Assembly (NCBI GenBank): GCA_947494925.1
Contig: CANLWS010000010.1
Location: 62,001 to 126,000, forward strand
Reading direction: 5' to 3'
Origin: an uncultured Alteromonadaceae bacterium
GTDB taxonomy: Bacteria > Pseudomonadota > Gammaproteobacteria > Enterobacterales > Alteromonadaceae
Length of the DNA: 64,000 nucleotides
Below are positions 8,418-17,385 of the stretch, one piece after another (the first letter of the stretch is position 1; every line of letters starts with the position of its first letter). The notes under the pieces were generated by a model. The model saw only the letters and a list, made by a program, of their open reading frames with translations, was not told where the DNA came from and did not search any database. Position numbers and translations under genes: made by a program.

Positions 8418-9530
8418 TCACTTCTCACCCCAACAGATATCCAGGTTTTCCAGGGCCGTCAGATATTCAGACTTGCTAATCATGCCGATACAGGGGCTCG
8501 CGCCTGTGTTTTCGAATTGACCATCTGCCAATTTTTGACACATCAAAATAGCTGGCATGCAAGGAATGTAAGGGCCATCTCCGCTTTTTGCAGTCAGTTC
8601 AAAGTCCACAACCTTAGGTTTCCCTAATTCATCCTTACCGGATAATCTCATATGAAACCCACTATTAACAGTGCCCATCCAATCGAACAAAAATGACAGT
8701 TTTAACAACAAAGGTGCTGCCTTTTCCAAACTTGAAATCAATCCTGTCCGCACCAGCCAGGATAAGGACCATAGGACAATATGTATAAAAGGCAGTTCCA
8801 GCCCGGCATAAAATCGAATGGTTCTGATATCAGGATAACGTGCAGGAAAAAGAGCAAGGTCGGGCACATTGCAATTACCCAACATCCGCCACCCAAGCTT
8901 CCGATATTTTCTGGCTCGCAGGCTTTGCCAACCAAATATCGACCTATTTGTGCCATCGATTTTGGTGTCGAATCCTTTACCGGTATAACTCAATATAGCT
9001 GCAGTAGTCGCTAGCCCACGAGTGGTCTTTTGCGCTGTGGTAATACCGTAATCTACCTCTTCAATGACCGCAAATTCCTGCTGATAATGGTCAATTAGCG
9101 CGCTCGTCAGACAAGGGACCGAGCTGGCTCCGCTTATTACCACCACACCAGCCTTCTTTGCTGCAAGGTCAAGTTGATAGATTTCTGAGACAAATTCTCT
9201 ACCATCGGCCAGATCAATATAATGCGCTCCTACTTCTATACAAGCCTCCGCCACCTTATAATCTTGAGACTGAAAAGGACCTGAAGTGTGGATCACGATG
9301 TCCGGATTTAGCTGCGCGAGCCTATTCTGGAGATTGACATGAATATCCAGTGCATGTGCTTCAGGCTGATGAACTGAGACTTTTTGTGCAACAAGTTCTT
9401 CCGCCAGCTCGTCAGCTTTTTGTTGGGAACGTCCGGCGATGACGACCTTGAGGCTTTTATCCTGAGCCAGGCGGCCGGTAATAAATCGACCAAAGTTACC
9501 ATAAGCGCCGATGATCAGAACCCGTTTCAA
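8418..9530 (-). CDS. Saccharopine dehydrogenase-like NAD(P)-binding protein
   Basis: The protein has 370 residues. The N-terminus is a Rossmann fold (RVLIIGAYGNFGRFI, a GxxGxxG-like loop at about residues 8-13, then VVIAGRS for cofactor discrimination). SGPFQSQDYKVAEACIEVGAHYIDLADGREFV is characteristic of the saccharopine dehydrogenase/enoyl-reductase-like superfamily. The C-terminal half is not a classical lysine-pathway domain, so lysine metabolism is unlikely and the substrate is unknown. It is the last gene of a three-gene operon, overlapping the upstream DCC-DUF4166 gene by four bases. Possibly a lipid or polyketide modification enzyme; this is a guess from context. Confidence 0.8.
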   Translation of the reverse strand: MKRVLIIGAYGNFGRFITGRLAQDKSLKVVIAGRSQQKADELAEELVAQKVSVHQPEAHALDIHVNLQNRLAQLNPDIVIHTSGPFQSQDYKVAEACIEVGAHYIDLADGREFVSEIYQLDLAAKKAGVVVISGASSVPCLTSALIDHYQQEFAVIEEVDYGITTAQKTTRGLATTAAILSYTGKGFDTKIDGTNRSIFGWQSLRARKYRKLGWRMLGNCNVPDLALFPARYPDIRTIRFYAGLELPFIHIVLWSLSWLVRTGLISSLEKAAPLLLKLSFLFDWMGTVNSGFHMRLSGKDELGKPKVVDFELTAKSGDGPYIPCMPAILMCQKLADGQFENTGASPCIGMISKSEYLTALENLDICWGEK

Positions 9531-10528
9531 TCTGGCACCTCAAAACAGCCTTTGTATTCATATATTTTCCCCCACCAGGGGTGAGTAATATTGGTGGTCA
9601 TCCTGAAATTGTTGGCGTCAATGGCGTGTTCTTCTGCGTATCCATAACCCAATATTAATGTCAGAGGTAACGGAATAAGGTGACCGAACAGCTTCAGCAC
9701 ATACCCTCGGTGTGACAACACCACTTTCTCACCATCCCAGCTATAGGCTAACTTCCAACCTAGTCCCATACGCATCAACTCAACGACTTCATTGCCATGG
9801 GTTTGAATCATTTTTGAGCAGAAAATATAGGGTCGGTTTTTTCTGAATATAAACACTCGATTGAAAATAAATGACCTGCTGTCTCTTTCACTCTCAAACG
9901 AAACAGTCACAGGAACTGAACTTTCGTTGCTTATCGGTATTTGCCCAATTAACCGCATTAGGGGCGCAACCCAGGTCAGCGGAGCTTTTGCCATAACGTC
10001 AAGTGAACCCTGAACTACTAATCTGTCTTCTGAGTATGGACGATTGGCATAATGCTTTTTAAAAACCGGCGGTAATTTGTCCCAGTCTTTTGCAAAGATA
10101 GACTGAAAAATGGGCACATTTTTTAAATTGAGATTGTCGATACGTCCTTTGCCCTTTCTGCGTACCAGCCAGTTTCTCGCTCCCCGCATCCAGGGATAAA
10201 ACAACTTTGCCAGGAAATCAGACCAAAACAAAGACCTGCAAAACAGCATAAACAGATTCTTGTTGTCGCCGTGATCTGCGATAAATTTAAGGGCTTTTGT
10301 TCCATGGTAAAATTGTTGGTCAACATAGATCACCATGCCTTCATCTAAATCGAGACCCATTTCGTTGATTTCAAGCACTAACGCATGATTTCCAGACTCC
10401 CGCGCATTCAACAGATGCAGTTCGCCATGCTGCTGTTTAATTCGCATAGCATTTGCAGCATGATTACATATTGGACACTCGCCGTCATAAATGAACCAGA
10501 CATCCTCTGTTTTCTCCATGTCCTTCAT
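9527..10528 (-). CDS. DCC-family (DUF393) / DUF4166 fusion protein
   Basis: Two domains can be recognised. Residues about 5-125 are a DCC-type thiol-oxidoreductase-like domain (YDGECPICNHAANAM with the DGxCxxC motif). Residues about 150-330 resemble DUF4166 (FKKHYANRPYSEDRLVVQGSLDV through ITHPWWGKIYEYKG). I chose ATG 10528, five bases after the upstream stop codon; ATG 10519 is also possible, and a more upstream ATG (10609) would overlap the neighbour by 76 bases. DUF4166 is often found next to or fused with saccharopine-dehydrogenase-like enzymes, as here. No function is established for the pair. Confidence 0.75.
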   Translation of the reverse strand: MKDMEKTEDVWFIYDGECPICNHAANAMRIKQQHGELHLLNARESGNHALVLEINEMGLDLDEGMVIYVDQQFYHGTKALKFIADHGDNKNLFMLFCRSLFWSDFLAKLFYPWMRGARNWLVRRKGKGRIDNLNLKNVPIFQSIFAKDWDKLPPVFKKHYANRPYSEDRLVVQGSLDVMAKAPLTWVAPLMRLIGQIPISNESSVPVTVSFESERDSRSFIFNRVFIFRKNRPYIFCSKMIQTHGNEVVELMRMGLGWKLAYSWDGEKVVLSHRGYVLKLFGHLIPLPLTLILGYGYAEEHAIDANNFRMTTNITHPWWGKIYEYKGCFEVPD

Positions 10529-10533
10529 ATCTC

Positions 10534-11043
10534 TCACGTCGGTTTGGCCACCATCAGGTAAAATAACACTATCAGGCCCACGAATGCAGGCCCCCCCAAC
10601 AAGAACCAAACTTTGAAAAGTTTGTAGTATCGAACCGGCAGTGCAGACTCGTTTTCAAGCGCCTCTGCAAGCATATTTTTGAGTTGAACCTGAATCCAGA
10701 CCACTGGCAACCAGCAAAGCGCGGCGACAAAATAGATTATGTAGGTGGCAACCAACCAGTAATCCGTCCAGTTGTACCCAACCATCATGATCAACACCAC
10801 GCCTGATACAGGCTGAATGATTGCCGCTGGAAAAGTGAAAAAGTAATCTGCAAGCACAGTGGTTCTGGCAGCATAGAACTTCTCGTGTGTATTCTGGCTG
10901 AAGGCAGAGCGAAACATAAAAAATGCGATCCCAATACCGGTTCCAAACAGTATAGTGGCACTTAATATGTGTAAGGTCTTAATGTAGAAATACCAATCCA
11001 TGATTGCTGCATTTAGTATTTTTATCAGAAAAGAGTCAAGCAT
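10534..11043 (-). CDS. DUF2269-family membrane protein
   Basis: This is an integral membrane protein of 169 residues with four hydrophobic segments (about 18-45, 65-90, 97-120 and 145-165), resembling the DUF2269 family. KTLHILSATILFGTGIG places a conserved His in the first helix. It is the first gene of the operon with the DCC-DUF4166 fusion and the saccharopine-dehydrogenase-like enzyme. The start could also be ATG 11001 (MDWYFYIKTLHI), which fits the family N-terminus better; neither start has a strong ribosome-binding site. Confidence 0.7.
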   Translation of the reverse strand: MLDSFLIKILNAAIMDWYFYIKTLHILSATILFGTGIGIAFFMFRSAFSQNTHEKFYAARTTVLADYFFTFPAAIIQPVSGVVLIMMVGYNWTDYWLVATYIIYFVAALCWLPVVWIQVQLKNMLAEALENESALPVRYYKLFKVWFLLGGPAFVGLIVLFYLMVAKPT

Positions 11044-11348
11044 ATTTTTGCCTGCACTATGGTGATCTAAGCTCTCTCAAATACATCGACAAAAAACTGC
11101 ATTGTACTATTTTAAACATTGTTGTTAGTACTCACTATCTTTATATCCGCTACATCTCAATTTTAGTTTTGAATTGGTCCCGGCAACAAATCATCTGTTA
11201 TCTTTGATCGATTCGGAATGTATCAGTGGCTTTCCAAATTTTTTGCACTGACGTGAAGGTTTCCCTGACTATTTATTGTCCCTTTAGCGAAGGTTATTGG
11301 TCTATTCTATGAAAAATAATTGTAAGTTGAACCAAGGTTAAAATACTG
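11044..11348. other. Divergent intergenic region
   Basis: These 305 AT-rich bases lie between the DUF2269 operon (minus) and the small membrane protein gene (plus). It must carry promoters for both. ATTGTA at 11101-11106 gives a TACAAT -10-like box for the minus strand without a clear -35. I see no repeat, RNA gene or convincing small ORF. Confidence 0.4.
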
Positions 11349-11729
11349 ATGACTGATGATGACAGAACACTGGAAGCGTTAAAATTACTGCGTGAATCAA
11401 GTGCCTGGATGGTAGGGGTTCAAACTGCAATATTTGGCTTTCTTATTAGCCTGCTTAGTGATGGTAACCTGGCGTTGGGCAGTTATTTCATCAAGGGCGC
11501 CGTCATTGCATTTGTATTTTCGATCCTTTGCGCAGGTATCGTTTTGGGAGCTGTGCCTTGGGTTATCACCCGAAAACCACTTATATTTCCCATCAGGCAG
11601 GCTCCTGTGGCTGATTTGCCCATGCTAAGAGGAATAACAATTGGTATGACAAGCGGCTTACAATATTGCTCCTTCGTCATTGGATTAATATGCTTGAGTC
11701 TGGCGGTAATGTTAAAACAGGTTGGTTAG
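11349..11729 (+). CDS. Small membrane protein of unknown function
   Basis: The 126 residues contain three likely transmembrane helices (about 20-38, 46-72 and 98-122) after a short charged N-terminus (MTDDDRTLEALKLLRESS). I do not recognise the family. Composition and hydrophobic pattern look like a real protein, and AAGG lies 11 bases before the ATG. The neighbouring operons point away from it or toward it, so it is probably transcribed alone. Confidence 0.55.
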   Translation: MTDDDRTLEALKLLRESSAWMVGVQTAIFGFLISLLSDGNLALGSYFIKGAVIAFVFSILCAGIVLGAVPWVITRKPLIFPIRQAPVADLPMLRGITIGMTSGLQYCSFVIGLICLSLAVMLKQVG

Positions 11730-11843
11730 AAATAGACTCTCCAGATTCAGGAACACAAAAAGCAACCATAACGCAAAATCTGAAAGAACACCCCACCCCA
11801 AGACTAACAGCGCCTTCGGGCGAAGTGTATTATTTACCTGTAA

Positions 11844-14800
11844 TTAAGCGTCAGTCCCTTCGAAACTATATCGGATATTCAGCAACTGAGTCCTGTTACC
11901 TGAACTAAGATCCACCAACCATACCCTATACACTTCATCCTGAAAGCTCTCTGGCACCCCAACAATCACGAGCGCATATTGGGAGTTGAGCAAAGTAATT
12001 TCGCTGACAAGGCCCAAAGTGGGGTCCCAGTGTTCACCTTCACCATAGGTATCACCCAAGGCATCAAGTCCACTTACAAAGACGCACTGCCCGCTCAGTG
12101 TGTTGAGTTTCAGTAAACCACCTACGTCGCTCGCAGGATTGTCAATCAGCGCAAGCAATTCATTGGGCTTGCCTGTACCAATCAGATCATTAATCTGACC
12201 ATCCACAACTCCTTGCCCTACAAAATCGAACAATGGGCTACAATTTTGCAAAGGAAACAAGCTTGGCTCGCTATCAGGATCGGTTGAGGATTGATCGATA
12301 AGCAATAGTGACTCACCAAGGATACCAGCGTTAGTGAATGCTTTAACCGGAACAGCTGTCAGAGCTGTGCCACCTATAGCCGCGATCTCCCGTCGCAAAA
12401 TCAATTCTTGACGGTAAAATACATCAGATGCCAGTCCGGGTTTCAGGAAGTCATCATTGTTTACCAGAAAAGACTCGGTTCCGTTGCTGTTCAGACGGGA
12501 AATACGGAAAACCGACCCACCCACTAAGCTCTGATTGTAAGCCAGGATGGTGCTGTTATTCTCGCCTTGATTCACCACTGGGTAACCGCGAACCGGAATC
12601 AACGTTTTGATGTCGGTTGCGGCTAAGTCAAAGCGAGACTGACGGCGGATTTTGTATCGGAAACTAGTGAAATCAAGTACTGAATAGGTTATTCCACCAG
12701 CGTCATCAGCGAACAGACTGCTGGCAATCCCGGTATTTGCATCACCAACTGCATATCCATAGGTGTCAGGATTATTGAGATCGACAGATATTATTCCGCC
12801 ACCAGCAATCAGCAACCTTCCTGTTTGAGGGCGATAATAAATGTCATTTGGTCTTTCATAGGGCAAGTCAAAATCTCTGATGATGTTCAGAGTTGGGACC
12901 ATTTCTCCAATAGATACCGCAAGCGTCTCGCTGGGTTGACTCTCGGAAGTGCCAGCAAGTGTGGTGATGCTCGCGACAAGATTAGCCATTGGATCCAGTT
13001 CAGGGATCCATGCCTGGTTTTCGCTGACCTGAATTTGTCGCACCTCAATATCGGTATCCGTATCGACAATTCGCACAATGTAACCAGTGGCATTTTCCAC
13101 GGCCTGCCAGGTAAGATTGAGCACAGTTCCCACCGAATTGGCAGTGATATTCGTTGGTGGATTAATCGCACCAGACACAGCTAGCGTTACTTCAACTTCA
13201 GACTCCCCCGCCACATTTATTGCTCTGACCAGAAAAGTTACTATGCCGCTTTCAAACGGCGTACCGCTGAATTCGTTGGTTATAGGGTCAAATGTCAGCC
13301 AGTCTGGAAGACCTGTCACAACAAACTCATCAATAGGACCACCAAGATTAGACACAAGATCCTCAACCATCGCTGTCCAGAGTTGTCCCGGAATCGCCGA
13401 GGGTAAAGTGTTGGCTGATAACGCGGGTGTGCCAAAAGAAATGGTCAGGGGTTGAGAGCGCACTCTATTACCTTCACCGTCAACAGTTTCCAGCAAGAAA
13501 CTTCCAGTAGCAGGGGCTGTGGGAACCCCGGATATCACCCCTGTCAAACCATCAAGAACGACGCCATCGGGCAGTTCACCTTCGGCTAGCTTATATCGGT
13601 AAGGTGGGCAACCTCCGCTAGTGCTGATCACTTCAGATTGATAACTTTCATTCAGATTGGCCTGCTCAGGCACCTGTGTTTCCAGCGTCAGAGGTTCATT
13701 AACCACAATGGGGATATTGCCCACCAGATGATTGTCACCATTCCCTTCCTGAATCAGCATGCCTACATTAAAGTCACCGGTCTCTGTAGGTGTGCCACTG
13801 ATAACGCCTGTTGTGCCATTAACAAATACCCCTTCAGGCAATCGGTTCTCTTGTGTAAGCAGGGAGAAGTAGCTAAACACTTTAACCCCTTTGACTGCCA
13901 CGACTCGTGCCGTACGGAAAGGTTCATCAACAATGTGGCAAGTAGGCATGGTCAAAATACCCCAGAAATTTTCATTTTGGTCGATGACCAACTCAACGAG
14001 TTTACCATCGTCCTGTTCTGTCAGCATTTCCACACACACTCTTGGTGATGCTCCGAGTAACTCCGTGTTTCCTTGGTCCACCAGGAATGCTGATGCATCG
14101 AAGCAGGTAGTTCCCCTAATCACCAATAGCCCAACAACCGTATTAATTGGCATTTGGATCGTACCTTTTCGAGCTATATTAATATTGCTGCCGGTCACCT
14201 TTGCATAGGTGGACAAGCCCTCCAGTGAGTCATTTTCTACAACGACCTTCAGGTTAACAGTAAAGCGTGTTGGTGGAGGGTTTGCGGGATTGGAACCGGG
14301 AGGTAAAGGATCACCTGCGCCACCTGGGATGACATCTACATTCCACCAGGAGAAGTGGCTCACTTCACCTCGTAAAGCCAGGCCTGTGGTAGATAAATTG
14401 GAGGCAACTACCTGGCCAAATCCTTCTTGCTCCCAGATGCCAGTTGACTCATTGAGGTACCAAAGGGGAATTTCATCACCAATTTGCATCGACTCGCCGC
14501 TGGGATACTGAGTAGCGTATATTGGAAGTTCAATCAGAGCCTGGTGACCTGCTGCCAATTGCAGCTCTTCACCATTTTGACTAAAGAAATACTCTGTCGT
14601 GCCAAAACTGACCAAAGGCTCAGCTTCCGCTTCGTCTTCAGCTATGCCGGCATAGGCGCCGGGAAAGGCATTGGCCAAATCATTTACTGAAACGTCAACT
14701 GGCGTAATAAATACGTCTATGTCGCCAGTCACAATCTGACCTTGCTGATCCACAAAAGCATTGGCAGCGAAACTGACTTTGGCACCATCAAAACCCACCA

Positions 14801-15359
14801 GGGACTGCTGTATTTGAGCCGAAATTCGCACAGCTGGTTGGCGTTTTATCATGGTGACTGGATAATCAGTAGTTGACCCCCGCGGGCCGACACTGAATCG
14901 TTGAACCTGACTCGCATATCCAGGTGCGGAAAAGTGCACAGTGCTGAGCTCAGACGCCTCCAACCCTTCGATTAAAATTGTACCATCTTGATTTCCGTCG
15001 AATGTCGACTCATCCGCCATAACAGTAGCGGAAGCCTCAGCGACTGTGCCACTTAGCGAATCGAACAATTGCACACTCAGCGATGCAATGGCTGGAGCTG
15101 GCTCAACAATGGCGCAACGAGTGGCATCACATTGTAAACTGCACATTCTGCCATCTCTGCTGGTGATCACACCGTTGCCATCGGCATCTCTGGGATCATC
15201 TGCTGCCGAAGCGTTTTGTCCTCTGGCTACAAATACCTCGTTGATATCTAATTTATCGATATCACCATCACCGTCTACATCACAGGTTTTTGAATAGGCA
15301 CTTAAGGACGCCAACGTGGCGACAATTACTACAAAAGTTTTAATAAACCGGATGTTCAT
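11844..15359 (-). CDS. Large secreted dockerin-domain protein with Ig-like and FN3 modules
   Basis: This is an exported protein of 1171 residues. After a signal peptide (about 1-24) comes a type I dockerin-like module with two EF-hand-like loops, DVDGDGDIDKLD (27-38) and DADGNGVITSRD (58-69), bracketed by Cys26 and Cys73/77/82. Three putative Ig-like modules of the He_PIG type follow (about 490-553, 557-642 and 645-730), each with a GVISGTP-like motif. Then comes a fibronectin-III-like module (about 733-815) and a C-terminal region (820-1171) that may be a beta-propeller. It overlaps by four bases (ATGA) the upstream gene for a cohesin-like PEP-CTERM protein, its likely partner. No catalytic residues are evident. 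Confidence 0.85.
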   Translation of the reverse strand: MNIRFIKTFVVIVATLASLSAYSKTCDVDGDGDIDKLDINEVFVARGQNASAADDPRDADGNGVITSRDGRMCSLQCDATRCAIVEPAPAIASLSVQLFDSLSGTVAEASATVMADESTFDGNQDGTILIEGLEASELSTVHFSAPGYASQVQRFSVGPRGSTTDYPVTMIKRQPAVRISAQIQQSLVGFDGAKVSFAANAFVDQQGQIVTGDIDVFITPVDVSVNDLANAFPGAYAGIAEDEAEAEPLVSFGTTEYFFSQNGEELQLAAGHQALIELPIYATQYPSGESMQIGDEIPLWYLNESTGIWEQEGFGQVVASNLSTTGLALRGEVSHFSWWNVDVIPGGAGDPLPPGSNPANPPPTRFTVNLKVVVENDSLEGLSTYAKVTGSNINIARKGTIQMPINTVVGLLVIRGTTCFDASAFLVDQGNTELLGASPRVCVEMLTEQDDGKLVELVIDQNENFWGILTMPTCHIVDEPFRTARVVAVKGVKVFSYFSLLTQENRLPEGVFVNGTTGVISGTPTETGDFNVGMLIQEGNGDNHLVGNIPIVVNEPLTLETQVPEQANLNESYQSEVISTSGGCPPYRYKLAEGELPDGVVLDGLTGVISGVPTAPATGSFLLETVDGEGNRVRSQPLTISFGTPALSANTLPSAIPGQLWTAMVEDLVSNLGGPIDEFVVTGLPDWLTFDPITNEFSGTPFESGIVTFLVRAINVAGESEVEVTLAVSGAINPPTNITANSVGTVLNLTWQAVENATGYIVRIVDTDTDIEVRQIQVSENQAWIPELDPMANLVASITTLAGTSESQPSETLAVSIGEMVPTLNIIRDFDLPYERPNDIYYRPQTGRLLIAGGGIISVDLNNPDTYGYAVGDANTGIASSLFADDAGGITYSVLDFTSFRYKIRRQSRFDLAATDIKTLIPVRGYPVVNQGENNSTILAYNQSLVGGSVFRISRLNSNGTESFLVNNDDFLKPGLASDVFYRQELILRREIAAIGGTALTAVPVKAFTNAGILGESLLLIDQSSTDPDSEPSLFPLQNCSPLFDFVGQGVVDGQINDLIGTGKPNELLALIDNPASDVGGLLKLNTLSGQCVFVSGLDALGDTYGEGEHWDPTLGLVSEITLLNSQYALVIVGVPESFQDEVYRVWLVDLSSGNRTQLLNIRYSFEGTDA

Positions 15360-15994
15360 CTTGTCACTCTCCCTGAGAATTTTGCAGCCACAACTAAGTT
15401 AATAAACATCATCAGAATCATCGCAAATTGGTTTGGTTCTGAAACCGGAGCCGCAAGGGCTGCCTGCACTTCAATCAGCAATGGTTGCGAAGGCAAATCA
15501 AAAGTTAAATCTGTCGCTCCGCTGCCGAATACCCCGCCAAATAAGGGATCAAAGCTCAGACTAAACTCGGCAATACCGACCGAACTTCCTGTGAAAAAAA
15601 GACTGGCCAGTAAAACATCCACTCGACTTCCACCATTACTTTGTAAGCCTTCCAGCTCTGCGTCCGACAAAAATGAAATCTCAGCCAGATTGATCGATCC
15701 GCTTCCCTGCAGAGAATCCTGCAATGAATCAATGCCATTGCCGAGGGCGTCTCCGAATAAGGAGTTGTCGAACCCCATCAGGCTTGAGTTAAAATTCACA
15801 TCAAGTTCGAAACCACTTACAATTTCAGTGCCTAAGTCCCGGGCCCAAAGTTGCAATCCAATCTGTTCACCTGAAGCCACTGAAGTATCAGCTGCCTCCA
15901 AGCTGATCAGCAGAGCCTTGGATGGAGGTGCCAACAACATTAGCAGTGCGCATAGAACGCCACCTGCTGTTGATTTACCGTTTAACATTGTCAT
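15356..15994 (-). CDS. Cohesin-like domain protein with PEP-CTERM-type tail
   Basis: This is an exported protein of about 212 residues. A signal peptide (ending near PPSKA) is followed by a cohesin/carbohydrate-binding-like beta domain: LLISLEAADTSVASGEQI, then GFELDVNFNSSLMGF and the LLASLFFTGSSVGIAEFSLSF edge strand. The C-terminus is an anchor-like tail with VSEPNQF, a hydrophobic stretch (AMILMMFINLVVAA) and basic KFSGRVTR; SEP replaces the usual PEP. The AAGGAT box suits the second ATG (15994) better than the first (16000). It is coupled by ATGA overlap to the dockerin-bearing gene downstream, suggesting a surface anchor for that protein. Confidence 0.75.
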   Translation of the reverse strand: MTMLNGKSTAGGVLCALLMLLAPPSKALLISLEAADTSVASGEQIGLQLWARDLGTEIVSGFELDVNFNSSLMGFDNSLFGDALGNGIDSLQDSLQGSGSINLAEISFLSDAELEGLQSNGGSRVDVLLASLFFTGSSVGIAEFSLSFDPLFGGVFGSGATDLTFDLPSQPLLIEVQAALAAPVSEPNQFAMILMMFINLVVAAKFSGRVTR

Positions 15995-16104
15995 ATACAT
16001 ATCCTTATTGTTGAGAAATTCTCGACTTGCCGAACCTTGCCGCTCGCCGATAAAGAGAATGGCTTTTAACCGTAAATACCAATATCAAAATGGATTCTGG
16101 AAGT

Positions 16105-16137
16105 TCTAAGGGAAATCTAAGGAAAGTCTAAAGATTG
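16105..16137. promoter_or_regulatory. Three direct repeats at 11-bp spacing (candidate operator)
   Basis: TCTAAGGGAAA, TCTAAGGAAAG and TCTAAAGATTG lie head to tail with an exact 11-base period, so all face the same side of the helix. They are about 110 bases upstream of the cohesin-like gene and 130 bases upstream of the divergent ToxR-like regulator. Winged-helix regulators of the OmpR/ToxR class commonly bind such direct repeats. The link to this regulator is inferred. Confidence 0.55.
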
Positions 16138-16270
16138 CTATATCACTGAAATATAAAGGTTTAATTTTTGCATGACTGAATTGGGTTGATAAAGCTTTCA
16201 AAGCTGTTATTAATAAATTATAAAAATCATACAAATTTAATATTGCCTAAAAAGGGATTTTGATTTCGCT

Positions 16271-17356
16271 ATGTCTTCGCCTTTCAAGTTCGCTGAATTC
16301 AGTGTCGATCCAAAGTTAGGTAGAATCGCGGGCCCAAATGATCAGGTTCACCTTGAGCCTAAAATCATGGATGTGCTGGTTACCCTTTACCTCGCACAGG
16401 GTGAAGTTGTCTCGCGGGAAGCTATTCTGCAGCGGGTCTGGCCGAACCAGGAAGTCAGCGATGACGTGATTAACAATGCGATTTCGCGGATCAGAAAAGC
16501 CCTCGCTCAGGTTGGCGAATCAAATCGCTGTGTTGAAACAGTGCCTAGAAAAGGTTACCGGCTAGTCAACCTGAAACCTAATATCGCAACCTTGAATATT
16601 GTCACCGAAACGGCTGATCAATTATTGGACAAGGCCGTCAATTCCCATAAACAGAGCGCTCCAGGCCACAGTGTTAACGATACAACAGCTAATAAGCAAA
16701 ACTCTCAAACGGAACTGGGATCTTCTGTTCCACTGACAGTCACAAAAGTGCTTGGAACCGATACTGCTAACGACTCTGTTGCAAACCCCGTGAGCAGGTT
16801 TGCCTCCAGAGGACTAGTAGGTTTCGTTCTGCTATGTCTGATAGCAGCAGTATTGATCCCATTTCTGAACGCAAAGTGGCAACACAACAACTTGGTTGAA
16901 CAAATCCAATCTCTTGGCGAATTACAAAAAGCATCCTACAGCTCCTTTGTTATACAAGCTAAAAGGCGCAATGAATTAGTCAAAATGATTGAACTAAGAC
17001 TGTCGATTGACAGGACGCAGCAATTTGAAAAATTCTTTTCAAAATACTTTGAACAGATGAATTCTGAAGAACGTTTTGTGTTTGATCAGATACGAGGAAT
17101 TACTGAAGGCGCTTTGCATTCTGCCAACAAAGAAATGTTGCAGCTGGTAAACGACAACCCAGAAATAGGAAGAGTGTTCCCCCTGGTAGAAGATCTGAAG
17201 CGACATCTGTCTTTCTGGCTAAGCAAATATGATAATGTTTTCATGCAGCGAGAGGATATGTGTCTTCTGTACGTAGGTGTTGAGGACGAAGTGCCTTATC
17301 CCTCAGATCTCGACAAGCAGGTGACAAAGTGGTTGGAGTCAAACGCTTCGCTATAA
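16271..17356 (+). CDS. ToxR/CadC-like transmembrane transcriptional regulator
   Basis: The 361 residues form a one-component membrane regulator. The N-terminal winged-helix domain of the OmpR/ToxR type (about 5-100) includes LEPKIMDVLVTLYLAQGEVVSREAILQRVWP and the wing ETVPRKGYRLV. A Gln/Asn/Thr-rich linker (105-178), one transmembrane helix (about 181-199, GLVGFVLLCLIAAVLIPFLN) and a helical periplasmic domain (200-361) with no recognised fold follow. It is transcribed away from the cohesin/dockerin operon across a 270-base gap holding three phased repeats, so control of that operon is likely. Confidence 0.85.
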   Translation: MSSPFKFAEFSVDPKLGRIAGPNDQVHLEPKIMDVLVTLYLAQGEVVSREAILQRVWPNQEVSDDVINNAISRIRKALAQVGESNRCVETVPRKGYRLVNLKPNIATLNIVTETADQLLDKAVNSHKQSAPGHSVNDTTANKQNSQTELGSSVPLTVTKVLGTDTANDSVANPVSRFASRGLVGFVLLCLIAAVLIPFLNAKWQHNNLVEQIQSLGELQKASYSSFVIQAKRRNELVKMIELRLSIDRTQQFEKFFSKYFEQMNSEERFVFDQIRGITEGALHSANKEMLQLVNDNPEIGRVFPLVEDLKRHLSFWLSKYDNVFMQREDMCLLYVGVEDEVPYPSDLDKQVTKWLESNASL

Positions 17357-17385
17357 ATTGAGTCATGATTCGATTAGGCTAGCTG

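Noticed and set aside
11004-11207. Plus-strand open frame of 67 codons in the gap before 11349
   Set aside because: It overlaps the DUF2269 gene start, is AT-driven in composition and has no recognisable motif or ribosome-binding site.
11811-11822. CGCC-TTCG-GGCG mini-hairpin after the dockerin-protein gene
   Set aside because: Only four base pairs and no T-run; too weak to call a terminator.
13638-14048. Plus-strand open frame of 136 codons inside the dockerin-protein gene
   Set aside because: Antisense to a coherent multidomain protein and without recognisable domains.
15591-16109. Plus-strand open frame of 172 codons opposite the cohesin-like gene
   Set aside because: It overlaps most of a supported gene and runs into the regulatory region; its Ser/Pro-rich product matches nothing.
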